A stretch of 64,000 nt of DNA from JAKAGZ01 sp963748105 (lineage in GTDB: Bacteria > Bacteroidota > Ignavibacteria > Ignavibacteriales > Ignavibacteriaceae), in assembly GCA_963748105.1 (NCBI GenBank), contig CAVVHP010000002.1:34584-98583 (forward strand), in the 5' to 3' direction. Below are positions 18,374 to 27,619 of this stretch, one piece after another. Under the pieces are notes generated by a model, which saw only the letters and a program-made list of their open reading frames with translations, ran no database searches and was not told where the DNA came from. A program made the position numbers and the translations under genes. The first letter of the stretch is position 1; the number at the start of each line of letters is the position of its first letter.

Positions 18374-19279
18374 TTATCTGCCTCTTCCTTTCTTGGAAGA
18401 GTTGTCTTTTTGTCTGCTACTGCTACCACGTGAACTTCCGCTTCTTGGTGAAGAATTATTTGAACGTGTCCGTGGAGAATATGATCTTGGTGTACTGTTT
18501 CTTCTTGGAGTTGTATAGGTACTTCTCGGCTTTGTATTTCTCTGATTGCTTCTGCTGTTATAATCCCTTCTGCCGGATTTATTCAAATCTCTTGATCGGA
18601 TACTATTTTTATCCCGGTCCCGTGTATTTGATCTATTCCTGATACTGTTACCAGTACGATTCCGGTTATTCCAGTTGTACCTGTTATTATTTGTCCCGGT
18701 TTTATTTAACTCTGTTCTGTTTCTTATTCCATCCCTGTTTCCAAGACTTCCTCTCAGCCCGTTGTTGTTTCTTAATTTATAGCCGTTAGAAGACCTGTAT
18801 TTATATCCCGGATTTGAATAAGTATAGTAAGGGTAGTGTTGATAATAATTATCGTAATAATTCCAATTTCCCCAATAATTATAATACCTGTAAGGATAGT
18901 AATAATCGTAATAGGAAAAACTATAAGGGCTGCACCATGTTGAATAAAAGAAAGGATCTATACAATAAGAGTTATAATAATTTCCGTATGTGAATCCAAA
19001 TGAAAATCCTGGTCTGTACCATCCCCAATTACGTACGTTGTATGGAGAACCGAAACTTAAATTGTAGTAGTAATCATTCTGATCGTTTTCATCGTAATAA
19101 TAATCATTATTATCAGCGTAAGTAGAATCATCCTGGTATTCATAATTATTGTCATCATATTTATAATTTCTGTCATCAGGGTGCCTGCTCACCAAAGCAA
19201 CCTGCGTATAACATCCATTGATGACAAACATCACCAGTATTATAAAAATACCCGGTAAAAATAATTTTAATGTTTTCAT
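18374..19279 (-). CDS. Lipoprotein, extremely Tyr/Asn/Arg-rich, unknown function
   Basis: Start chosen at ATG 19279, where GGTGGAG lies upstream and a lipoprotein signal follows (hydrophobic stretch then INGCYTQ; Cys ~23); the frame extends to 19378 but without signal logic. The 301 residues contain an Asp/Tyr/Asn-rich block, a block dominated by Tyr (for example YYDYYYPYRYYNYWGNWNYY), and a long Arg/Asn/Ser-rich basic tail with Ser-Pro-Arg repeats. Such composition suggests a disordered surface or matrix protein. No domain is recognised; the reading frame is supported by the signal peptide and neighbour spacing. Confidence 0.68.
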   Translation of the reverse strand: MKTLKLFLPGIFIILVMFVINGCYTQVALVSRHPDDRNYKYDDNNYEYQDDSTYADNNDYYYDENDQNDYYYNLSFGSPYNVRNWGWYRPGFSFGFTYGNYYNSYCIDPFFYSTWCSPYSFSYYDYYYPYRYYNYWGNWNYYDNYYQHYPYYTYSNPGYKYRSSNGYKLRNNNGLRGSLGNRDGIRNRTELNKTGTNNNRYNWNNRNRTGNSIRNRSNTRDRDKNSIRSRDLNKSGRRDYNSRSNQRNTKPRSTYTTPRRNSTPRSYSPRTRSNNSSPRSGSSRGSSSRQKDNSSKKGRGR

Positions 19280-19497
19280 GATAATTTCTCCACCATTTCT
19301 AACTGTCTCAATATTGTCAAAAACCAGGCCTGATAAAAGGTTGAAATAAATCACCAAATAGCGGTTTATTGCACCCACCTGTATAGTAAAATAGACTCAC
19401 TTGTATAGTTATTTGAACATAAAAAGAGGGATAATTTATGGCAAAAATCCTGTAAAACAGGATAAACAGGAAGGTTTAAAATTTTTGATTCGAATTA

Positions 19498-20271
19498 CTA
19501 GAATATGCTTTTTATATATTCCAGTCTTATTGCCCTGTCGGCAGTGCTTGGATTTAATTTTTTGTTATTTAGAAGATCTCTCAAATCAAATCCGAGTGTA
19601 AAGCCAGATCCGATAGCCCATCTTATTCCGGCGTTAAGATATCCATTTCCGTTTCCGAAATTTCCGTATTGCTTATTATCATTCCACGCAAAATTATATT
19701 CACCTATAATTGAAACACTCGGCCCTATAGTTTTTTCAATTCCAATCATCATATTTACAAAATCATCGCCATCATTGGATTCAAGAGAATAATTAATAGT
19801 TCCGTGCAGACTCATATAACCGAGCAGTGCAAAATTTTTGCTGGTTGCTGCAAAAAATCCGGGAGATTTTATCTGGTAGCGGCTGGACGAATCCACATAT
19901 TGACCTTTTCCCTGAGAATCAAATCCGATTGTGATTGCCGGAATTGCATCTGATTCATTTAACAATCTTACTCTGAAATTTACTCCGGGGAGTTTGTACC
20001 AGTCAATTTTTCCGGAACCAATAATATTTGCACCTCCGTATGAAATCCCAAAACTTACATTTGTAAAAACACCTACTTCAAGTTTTCCAATAACGACACC
20101 GTATGGGAGGACATCAGTCGTTTGCCCGACAAATCCTTTTTCAAGAATTCCTGCGGTGGGCATATCAACCAATGAGCGGTATTCAAATTTTGCATCTCTT
20201 CCTGCTGATCCCTGTGCAAAAACGGGGAGGGCAGTAAAAATAAGAGCTATAACAAATGCTAATTTTTTCAT
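19498..20271 (-). CDS. Outer membrane beta-barrel protein (YjbH-like)
   Basis: A 257-residue protein with a clean signal peptide (MKKLAFVIALIFTALPVFAQ). The mature part has Gly-rich strands (FTNVSFGISYGGANIIGSG; GIRWAIGSGFTLGFDLRDLL), like the YjbH-type lipoprotein/barrel family common in this phylum. Expected in the outer membrane; function unknown. GGGG precedes the ATG. It is separated by ~218 bases from the lipoprotein operon downstream. Confidence 0.68.
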   Translation of the reverse strand: MKKLAFVIALIFTALPVFAQGSAGRDAKFEYRSLVDMPTAGILEKGFVGQTTDVLPYGVVIGKLEVGVFTNVSFGISYGGANIIGSGKIDWYKLPGVNFRVRLLNESDAIPAITIGFDSQGKGQYVDSSSRYQIKSPGFFAATSKNFALLGYMSLHGTINYSLESNDGDDFVNMMIGIEKTIGPSVSIIGEYNFAWNDNKQYGNFGNGNGYLNAGIRWAIGSGFTLGFDLRDLLNNKKLNPSTADRAIRLEYIKSIF

Positions 20272-20351
20272 AATACCCCGGCGATGTTTTAAAGAAAGTG
20301 TGTGATCAACTATTAAAAAATAACAATTTAAAACTAAATTTCTTAGTATAA

Positions 20352-20750
20352 TTAAAATTTATTTGCATCAGCAAAATTCGGATTAACCGGTATCTCTACA
20401 AGCGATGGCAAAAGCGATTTCTCAGGTTTTATTATTACTGTAACTTTACCTGGGTCAAATTTTGATCTAAGAATCATTATTCCTTTATTTTTGTCAGCAC
20501 TTACTATAGTTACAAGATGTTTCCCTTCTGTGATTTCAAATTCAGCAGATACATTCCTAAATGGCGCCCGCTTACCAAATGAGTTTAAAGGAACGGCTTC
20601 AATTTTCACTGTCGATTTGCCATCGGCAAATAATTCTGCAGGTGTAACAGAAACGTTAACCTCGTATATATTAAATACATACATATATAGAAACAGTGAG
20701 ACGATGGCTAAGATTAAAAATAATATAAGGTAGATGTTTTTTCTCCCCAT
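20352..20750 (-). CDS. Membrane-anchored protein with an Ig-like (Big_1-type) domain
   Basis: One N-terminal membrane segment (residues ~6-27) then a single ~95-residue beta-rich domain with the pattern VTPAELFADGKSTVKIEAVP and 'F-x-V-x-x-E-F-x-I-x-x-G', typical of invasin-like Ig domains. It probably displays the Ig domain in the periplasm. It begins three bases after the broken ATP-grasp gene stop, so the two were co-transcribed. Function is unknown. Confidence 0.6.
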   Translation of the reverse strand: MGRKNIYLILFLILAIVSLFLYMYVFNIYEVNVSVTPAELFADGKSTVKIEAVPLNSFGKRAPFRNVSAEFEITEGKHLVTIVSADKNKGIMILRSKFDPGKVTVIIKPEKSLLPSLVEIPVNPNFADANKF

Positions 20751-20753
20751 AAT

Positions 20754-21669
20754 TTAATTGAGCTTTTTCTTTTCCCGATTGATAATACTTTTCATACTAT
20801 TTAATATCCTGTTTACAACAGAGTCAGGAACCCCATCTGTATGAAGGGACTTAAATCTCATGTCGCACTGATCGTTTACATAGTCAACAACAACGAAATT
20901 TTTATCTGGTGTCAGAACAATTTCGGTAGAAAAAAAATCAAGTTCAGTAATCTTTGCAATTTTTTTTGTAATTGGAAACAATTTTTTCAGATTGAATTTT
21001 TCAATTTCATTTTCATTTAGCTCTCTGTAAATATGTGTCTGGTCATCCCACCACGCAGGTATAGCTTTACCGAAAGCCCAGAAACATCTGAACCAGCCTC
21101 TTTTACCTTCGAGGTAGTCTGGATAAATTTTTTGTTGCAGAAGGTATTTATCATCAAGATTTGTTACTCTTTCATCAATTATTTCCCGCAGAGTTTCTGC
21201 ACCTGTAACAACGCCAATGCCACCACCGGTAGTATTGCAGGGTTTAATAATAAATGGTCTGCCTAAAACTGAAAGATCATCAAGTGATATATATATATCT
21301 TCTTTTTCGCTATGAGGTGGAATTATGATGGAATAAGGAACATGAAGGCCGCTGGAAATAAATTCGAGGTGCATATTTGCTTTATCAATTGCGTGTTCTG
21401 TCTTTTTATAGGGATTAAAAATTTTTGTTTTTCTTCTTGAAATAATTTTACCGAGCTTTTCAAAATCTTCATCAACGTCTGCAGCTCTGTCCAGATAAAA
21501 GTTAAAGGCCAGTTCTTTATTTTGAACTTTTTGAGTTACATCAAAAATATTGTGATTTGATAATCCGGTAGGTTGAAATACCCGAATTCTGGAGAGTTCT
21601 TTCAGTTAGATTAATGAAATCTTCATCATATTCCCAAACATATGCCAGGCCAAGGTCAAATTTTTCCAT
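20754..21669 (-). pseudogene. ATP-grasp protein, frameshifted near 21555
   Basis: The reverse strand from ATG 21669 reads MEKFDLGLAYVWEYDEDFIN and stops at 21541; the homologous sequence then continues in another frame (SNHNIFDVTQKVQNKELAFN, then DRAADVDEDFEKL) into the large fragment ending at 20754. One single-base indel near 21555 restores a ~305-residue protein. The fragment shows an ATP-grasp pattern (RPFIIKPCNTTGGGIGVV; VVVDYVNDQCDMRF). ATP-grasp enzymes ligate carboxylates to nucleophiles; the substrate is unknown. Sequence error or real decay are both possible. Confidence 0.72.
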
Positions 21670-21810
21670 AAGTAGCTAAAATTTTACCCAAAAATATGCT
21701 TTACTATAGTATTTTACAAACATTGTACATTATTTGCATTGGTTTTAGAAACATAAGTACGCTATAAATGTTTAATGTTATCTAATCTGGGCCGGTCAAT
21801 TCTAATATAA

Positions 21811-21841
21811 TTGTTGTTATCGGCTGTAAATTATATATTTG
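21811..21841 (+). promoter_or_regulatory. Probable promoter of the TPR lipoprotein operon
   Basis: TTG at 21811-21813 and TATATTTG at 21834-21841 with a 20-base spacer, identical in layout to the men promoter; the -7 box ends 20 bases before the ATG at 21862. Confidence 0.58.
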
Positions 21842-21861
21842 CTTAAACCAACAGAGATTTT

Positions 21862-23676
21862 ATGACTAAATTTTTCATTTGCGCAATTTTTTCCATCCTG
21901 CTGATCGGATGTTCCACTCAAAAAGAAATTACTAAAACCGAAAATAATTCCGGTGTAAATACTTATGATAAATCATCAACCGGGAATGATTCAACGTCAA
22001 CAGATATAACTGATGATGCAATGGACCATTTTATAGATGGTGCTATTAACGATGCAAAAGGTGATTACGCTTCCGCTATTTTAGATTATCAGGATGCGCT
22101 AAGGCTCGATCCAAAACCCGGGGTTTATTTTGCTCTTGCAAAAAGTTATTTCAGGTTGAATAAATATCCGCGCGCGCTTCAAAATTGTAAAAAAGCAATT
22201 TCACTGGACAGTACCGAACTTGAATACCAGGATTTATTGGCCGATATTTTTTCAGAAGCCAGCCAGTTTGATTCCGCAGCTGTAGTCCTTGAAGGAATTA
22301 TAAAAGTAGATTCAAACAGGGTACAATCCTATTATAAACTTGCACGGATTTATGAAAATTCAAAGCCGCTTCAGGCCATTAAAATTTATAACAAACTTAC
22401 TTCCATAATTGGCCCCGATTGGAATGTGTTAATCCGTGTTGCAGAATTAAATGAAAAACTTGGGCAAACAGATCAGGCTGCTGATGCTTTAAAAAAACTA
22501 CTCACAATTGATCCAAGCAATTCTAATATTCAAAAACTACTTGCCCATCTATACCTGAAAGCAAAAAGATACGATGAGGCTTTAAAAGTTGTTAATGATA
22601 TTATTCAGTTTACTCCGGAAGATCCCGGTGCCCGGCAGTTAAAAGCTCAGATTTACATGGATCAAAATGATTGGAAATCTGCTGCAAAAGAATTTGCTGT
22701 TGTTCTGAATCAACCCGATGTTAAATTTGACAATAAAGTTCAGATTGGGATAATGTATTTTAATCAGTCGTTAAAAGACAGTACTCTTATTCCGATCACA
22801 GAAAAATTCTTTAAAGATATTGATAAAGACTCAACAGACTGGCAGATTAAAATGTATCTTGGGGCAATTTCATATTCTGAAGGAAAAGATTCAGTTGCTG
22901 AAAAATATTTTAAGGAAGTGACAGAACTTGCAAGATGGAATGCTAATGGATGGATTCGGCTTGGCGGAATTTATTTTGATAATCAAAAATATGCCGAAGC
23001 AGAAAAATTAATGAGGGAGGCAATTGTAAATTTCCCGCAGGATTTTACAATCAATCTTATTATGGGGCTTGCTCTTAGTCAGCAGGGAAAAAATACAGAA
23101 GCAAAACCCTATCTGAAAAAAGCTGTGGATATTAATCCTGGTGACCTGAACGCTTTATCCGGTTATGCTTTTGTTTTAAGCCAGGTAAATGAAAATGAAG
23201 ATGCGGTAAAATATTTAAACAAAGCGCTGGCTCTTTCGCCCGACAATGTTAATCTGCTCGGGACTCTTGGGCTGGTTTATAATAATATGCACAATGATGC
23301 GAAGAGTGACAGTATTTATCAAAAGGCACTGGATATTGATTCTACAAATGCGCTTGTTAACAACAATTTTGCATATGCTTTGTCAGAACGGGGGATCCGC
23401 CTTGATGACGCGTTGCGGATGATTAAAATTGCAATTGCAGCCGATTCTACAAATTCCTCCTATCTTGATACAATGGGCTGGGTTTATTTTAAGCTAAAAA
23501 AATATGATCTTGCGAAGGAATATATTAAAAAAGCTTTAGATTCTGGTGGTGAAAGTGCAACCACACTTGAACACCTGGGAGATATCGAATTTAAGATGGG
23601 AAATAAAAAAGAAGCCAAAGCCCTCTGGCAAAAAGCATATAAACTTGATACTTCAAATACTGAATCTGAAATCTAA
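21862..23676 (+). CDS. TPR-repeat lipoprotein
   Basis: A 604-residue protein with lipoprotein signal (MTKFFICAIFSILLIGC, Cys ~17) and a long array of tetratricopeptide repeats from ~55 to the end, each with the A-x-x-Y / D-P hallmark (for example GDYASAILDYQDALRLDPKP, AKSYFRLNKYPRALQNC). TPR scaffolds bind proteins; outer-membrane anchoring toward the periplasm is expected. It opens an apparent operon with the DUF4292 lipoprotein and the EnvC-like gene, suggesting an envelope-assembly role. Confidence 0.85.
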   Translation: MTKFFICAIFSILLIGCSTQKEITKTENNSGVNTYDKSSTGNDSTSTDITDDAMDHFIDGAINDAKGDYASAILDYQDALRLDPKPGVYFALAKSYFRLNKYPRALQNCKKAISLDSTELEYQDLLADIFSEASQFDSAAVVLEGIIKVDSNRVQSYYKLARIYENSKPLQAIKIYNKLTSIIGPDWNVLIRVAELNEKLGQTDQAADALKKLLTIDPSNSNIQKLLAHLYLKAKRYDEALKVVNDIIQFTPEDPGARQLKAQIYMDQNDWKSAAKEFAVVLNQPDVKFDNKVQIGIMYFNQSLKDSTLIPITEKFFKDIDKDSTDWQIKMYLGAISYSEGKDSVAEKYFKEVTELARWNANGWIRLGGIYFDNQKYAEAEKLMREAIVNFPQDFTINLIMGLALSQQGKNTEAKPYLKKAVDINPGDLNALSGYAFVLSQVNENEDAVKYLNKALALSPDNVNLLGTLGLVYNNMHNDAKSDSIYQKALDIDSTNALVNNNFAYALSERGIRLDDALRMIKIAIAADSTNSSYLDTMGWVYFKLKKYDLAKEYIKKALDSGGESATTLEHLGDIEFKMGNKKEAKALWQKAYKLDTSNTESEI

Positions 23677-23694
23677 AATTGAAAAAGGTGCAAT

Positions 23695-24481
23695 TTGAAA
23701 AACATTTCAACCGGAATATTGTTCGTTCTCCTTTACCTGGTAATATCTTTTAATGGATGTGTTCCCTCCAAACCGACCGAGGAAACAGAAATTCTTCCAT
23801 CAGAAAGATTGATTAGTAAACTTGAAGCGAACAGAAGAAAAATTTCTAGTTTTGAGGGATCAGGTACTATCACAGTAAAATCAAGAGAACTAAATACGAG
23901 CGCCACTTTTAAAGTTACTCTAATCAAACCGGATTCAATATCCTTAACAATAATGGGTCCGTTTGGAATTGAACTTGGCACAATCTCTTGTTACAAAGGA
24001 TGAATTTAAGTTTTACGACGCACTTCAAAATACAGTATATGAAGGTGAAACAAGCGAAGATGTACTGAAAAATATTTTCAGAATTGACCTTTCTTTTAGC
24101 GATATGATGGATGCATTTATTGGTTCTGTAAATTTGACAAAACATCTTTATAAACAACCCACGAAGTACCTGGTAGACGGTGATCAGTATGTCTTAACAT
24201 ATGTTGACTCATCAAATGGAGAAATAACCAATTATAAAGTGGATGTTAAAAAACTCGGTATAACTGACTATCAACTGAGCAAAAATGGAAATGTAATACT
24301 GGATGGTAAATACTCTAATTTTAATGATGTAGAAAATGTCGCAGTACCTTACAGTATTGAAGTCAGAAACAGGAGGGAAAATCAGCTTGTAACAATAGAA
24401 TACAAGCGTATCAGAGCAAATAATCAAAATGTCTCAATAGATTTTAAACTTCCCGGTGATGCAACAGTAATTAAATGGTAA
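23695..24481 (+). pseudogene. DUF4292/LolB-like lipoprotein, frameshifted near 23977
   Basis: Starts with TTG at 23695 and a lipoprotein signal (LLYLVISFNGC). The first part, ending in ...IMGPFGIEL, continues only in the next frame as AQSLVTKDEFKFYDALQN. Removing one G of the GG at 23977-23978 joins them into a ~262-residue DUF4292 protein, a family related in fold to LolA/LolB lipoprotein carriers. Its 3' end overlaps the EnvC-like gene by seven bases, so the intact gene is expected in this operon. The lesion is probably a base-calling error. Confidence 0.78.
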
Positions 24482-25722
24482 AAACAAGATTTACTTATTT
24501 AATAACGATAATTGTTTTTTTAGCAGGCCCATTTGCTTTTCCACAGCAGAAAAAAATAGAGGAGAAAAAGAATGAGCTTACTGAGATTAAAAAACAGATT
24601 AATGACCTGGAAAGAAAAGTAAATCAGAAAACCCGCAAAGAAAAATCCACCTACTCAACTCTCGCAAACTATAACCAGCAAAACTTCCTGCTAAATAGAC
24701 TAATTAATAAGCTTAAAAAGGAAGAAAGACAAAAAGAAAATGAAATTGCAAAAAGTAAAAGTGAGATCTCTTCACTTGAGAAAGAAATTAAAATATTGAA
24801 AGAAAATTATTCGAAATATGTGGTCTCGATTTATAAATACGGAACACCTGAAGAATTGGAAATGCTGATAAATTCTAAATCGTTTCAACAAGCACTCCTG
24901 CGTTTTAAATACCTTCAAAAGTTCACGGAAAGAAGAAAGTCTGATCTGGAGAATCTAAAAACGAGCATTGCAAAACTAAACAAATTAAAAGCCCGTCTTG
25001 AAAAAGAAAAAAGTGAGAAAAAACGTCTTGCAAAAGAAAAAGAAGCCGAAGAAAAGGATCTTTCTGCCAAAATGAAGGAGAGCAATAAAATTCTTGCAGC
25101 AATAAAACACGATAAACGGGAATTAAAAAACGAAATAGATGCAAAGAAAGGCGCTGAAGATAAAATTAAAAATTTGATTGCAAAGTTAATTGATGAACAA
25201 AAAAGAAGAGAAGAAGCTGCCCGGCTGGCAAGCGCTAACTCAAATAAAGAAAAAAATAATGAGTCAATTTCAAATGAAAGTAGTTATGATGTTGATCTCT
25301 CAACAAATAATTTTTCATCTTTTTCAGCGTTAAAAGGAAAACTTAACTGGCCAGTACGTAAAGCTACTATTATTAGAAAGTTTGGGCAGAACAAAAATAA
25401 AAAACTAAATACCGTAACATTAAATTACGGTGTTGATATGAAAGTGTATAATGACATGGACGTAAAAGCAGTTGCAGATGGAGTTGTCTCTGCAATTGAC
25501 TGGATCCCTGGTTACGGAAGTGTTGTGATTGTTACTCACAAAGGCGATTACAGAACAGTTTATAGCCATCTCGGGGATATTTTTGTGAATGAAGGGGATA
25601 AGCTAAAAACCGGTAGCCTGATAGGAAAAGTTGGTGAGAGTCTCGAAGGAAATATTCTTCATTTTGAAATTTGGAATGCGCGCGATCACAAAAACCCTTC
25701 AGTCTGGCTTGCAAAAAAATAG
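24475..25722 (+). CDS. EnvC-like murein hydrolase activator (coiled coil + degenerate M23)
   Basis: 415 residues: signal peptide (to ~AFPQ), a long Lys/Glu coiled coil (~25-260), and a C-terminal LytM/M23 domain (~290-415) with VYSHLGDIFVNEGDKLKTG and LHFEIWNARDHKNPSVWL. The Zn-ligand positions look incomplete: the usual HxGxD is NYGVD and the usual HxH is LHFE, so I infer an inactive activator of amidases during cell separation, as for EnvC, rather than a peptidase. The ATG overlaps the DUF4292 gene by seven bases. Confidence 0.85.
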   Translation: MVKTRFTYLITIIVFLAGPFAFPQQKKIEEKKNELTEIKKQINDLERKVNQKTRKEKSTYSTLANYNQQNFLLNRLINKLKKEERQKENEIAKSKSEISSLEKEIKILKENYSKYVVSIYKYGTPEELEMLINSKSFQQALLRFKYLQKFTERRKSDLENLKTSIAKLNKLKARLEKEKSEKKRLAKEKEAEEKDLSAKMKESNKILAAIKHDKRELKNEIDAKKGAEDKIKNLIAKLIDEQKRREEAARLASANSNKEKNNESISNESSYDVDLSTNNFSSFSALKGKLNWPVRKATIIRKFGQNKNKKLNTVTLNYGVDMKVYNDMDVKAVADGVVSAIDWIPGYGSVVIVTHKGDYRTVYSHLGDIFVNEGDKLKTGSLIGKVGESLEGNILHFEIWNARDHKNPSVWLAKK

Positions 25723-25793
25723 ATCTTCTTGTTTAATGCACAAAACTAATCTTATATCTTAAAACATTAATAATACGTAAGGCCGAAAAAGGT

Positions 25794-25810
25794 CGGACAA
25801 TAATTGTCCG
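25794..25810 (+). terminator. Short hairpin after the EnvC-like gene
   Basis: CGGACAA / TTGTCCG with a 3-base loop, about 70 bases past the stop codon, followed by a short GTTTAAT tract. Weak T-run, so assignment as terminator is tentative. Confidence 0.35.
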
Positions 25811-25974
25811 GTTTAATCGATAATTCTGATATTTAGGTGAAAACATTAATATTCTTCGGAATTATACTGGTATAACCGAATAATATATTAATTATTGTGT
25901 CGTTTTTAGTCAATTTTATTTAAATATTTTATAACTTTGTAAGTAACATTTTGATCACTTTTAACTGAGAAATT

Positions 25975-27588
25975 ATGAAAAAGTTATTATTACTGGGAGC
26001 TGAGGCAATTGCTCAGGGCGCAATTGACGGTGGGATGTCGGGTGTTTATGCTTATCCCGGAACACCATCAACTGAAATTACAGAATATGTTCAGAAATCT
26101 AAATCAGCGGCTGAGAAAAAAATACACAGTAACTGGTCGGCAAATGAAAAAACAGCAATGGAAACTGCGCTTGGTATGTCTTATGCCGGGAAACGTGCCA
26201 TGGTTTGTATGAAACACGTAGGACTAAATGTAGCTGCCGATGCTTTTATTAATTCGGCTATTACTGGTGTAAACGGCGGACTTATAGTTACGGTGGCCGA
26301 CGATCCTTCGATGCATTCATCACAGAACGAACAGGACTCAAGGTTTTACGGCAAGTTCGCGATGATCCCGGTTTTTGAACCGGTCAATCAGCAGGAAGCA
26401 TATGATATGTCGCGCGAAGGATTTGCACTATCTGAAAAATATAAAATTCCTGTTCTTATAAGAATTACAACAAGACTTTCTCATTCCAGGGCAGGAGTAG
26501 AAACTTCAGATGTTCTCAAGCAAAACACGGTTTCAACTCCATCAGATCCTATCCAGTTTGTGCTGCTTCCTTCGAACGCAAGAAAGAGATACAAAATACT
26601 GCTTGAAAATCAGGCTGAATTTGAAAAACTGTCAGAAGATTCTGTTTACAACAAATACTATGAAGGAAAGGATAAATCGCTCGGTATTATTGCCTGCGGA
26701 ATAAGCTATAATTACCTGATGGAAAATTTCAAGGACAGGGAATGTGATTACCCGGTTTTACAGATCGGGCACTATCCCGTTCCGAAAAAGAAAATTGAAA
26801 GGCTTGTTGACGAATGCGATGAAATTCTGATGCTCGAAGAAGGTTACCCGATGGTAGAGGAACAGTTTAGAGGACTGCTGAACCGTGGTAAGAAAATTAA
26901 AGGACGTCTGGATGGAACTGTTCCGAGAGATGGGGAATTAAATCCGAATATAGTTGCCGCTGCTTTAGGTTATGAAAAAACTACAGGACTGGCTATACCA
27001 TCTTTGGTTGCAAATCGTCCTCCAGAGCTGTGCAATGGCTGCAGCCACAGAGATATTTTTAATTCCCTTAATGAGTCGATGAAAGAATACGGCAAAATGA
27101 GAGTGTTCTCTGATATTGGTTGTTATACGCTTGGTGCTCTTCCTCCATTTAACGCCATCAATTCGTGTGTGGATATGGGAGCTTCTATAACAATGGCAAA
27201 AGGGGCGGCAGACGCGGGTCTTGTTCCGTCGGTTGCCGTAATCGGCGATTCAACTTTTGCACATTCCGGTATTACAGGACTGCTTGATGCTGTAAATGAA
27301 AACACTCCTATTACGGTAATTATTGCAGATAATTCAACTACTGGTATGACGGGAGGACAGGATTCCTCTGCTTACGGAAAAATTGAATCAATATGCAAAG
27401 GAATTGGTGTGGACCCGGACCATATTAAAAAATTACTGCCGGTTCCTAAAAAGCACAATGAAATGGTTGACGTTATTAAAGAAGAACTAAAGTATAACGG
27501 AGTTTCTGTTATTATAGCTGAAAGAGAATGTATCCAAACAGCAACAAGAAAAAAGAAAGTAATAAAGACAGAAACAATAAATGTCTAA
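25975..27588 (+). CDS. iorA: Indolepyruvate:ferredoxin oxidoreductase alpha subunit lacking the ferredoxin tail
   Basis: ThDP enzyme that oxidatively decarboxylates aryl pyruvates to acyl-CoA. The PYR-type N-terminus (GVYAYPGTPSTEITEYV), ELCNGCSHRDIF, the conserved DIGCYTLGALPPFNAI, and the ThDP motif GDSTFAHSGITGLLDA with NSTTGMTGGQ are all visible. The protein ends at 537 residues, after IIAERECIQTATRKKK, whereas usual IorA proteins continue with a C-terminal two-[4Fe-4S] ferredoxin domain (CxxCxxC...CP), which is absent here and from downstream DNA. TAACTTTG at 25932-25939 is a possible -7 box. It is followed by iorB. Confidence 0.9.
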   Translation: MKKLLLLGAEAIAQGAIDGGMSGVYAYPGTPSTEITEYVQKSKSAAEKKIHSNWSANEKTAMETALGMSYAGKRAMVCMKHVGLNVAADAFINSAITGVNGGLIVTVADDPSMHSSQNEQDSRFYGKFAMIPVFEPVNQQEAYDMSREGFALSEKYKIPVLIRITTRLSHSRAGVETSDVLKQNTVSTPSDPIQFVLLPSNARKRYKILLENQAEFEKLSEDSVYNKYYEGKDKSLGIIACGISYNYLMENFKDRECDYPVLQIGHYPVPKKKIERLVDECDEILMLEEGYPMVEEQFRGLLNRGKKIKGRLDGTVPRDGELNPNIVAAALGYEKTTGLAIPSLVANRPPELCNGCSHRDIFNSLNESMKEYGKMRVFSDIGCYTLGALPPFNAINSCVDMGASITMAKGAADAGLVPSVAVIGDSTFAHSGITGLLDAVNENTPITVIIADNSTTGMTGGQDSSAYGKIESICKGIGVDPDHIKKLLPVPKKHNEMVDVIKEELKYNGVSVIIAERECIQTATRKKKVIKTETINV

Positions 27589-27619
27589 AATATTTTGAAA
27601 ATAATTATCTAAGAATATT

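Noticed and set aside
19280..19378. Longer start for the Tyr-rich lipoprotein (19378)
   Set aside because: The extension precedes a good ribosome binding site and a clean lipoprotein signal at 19279, and would bury the signal peptide inside the protein.
21541..21669. Small separate gene of 42 codons upstream of the ATP-grasp fragment
   Set aside because: Its protein text is the N-terminus of the same ATP-grasp family, so it is the 5' part of a frameshifted gene.
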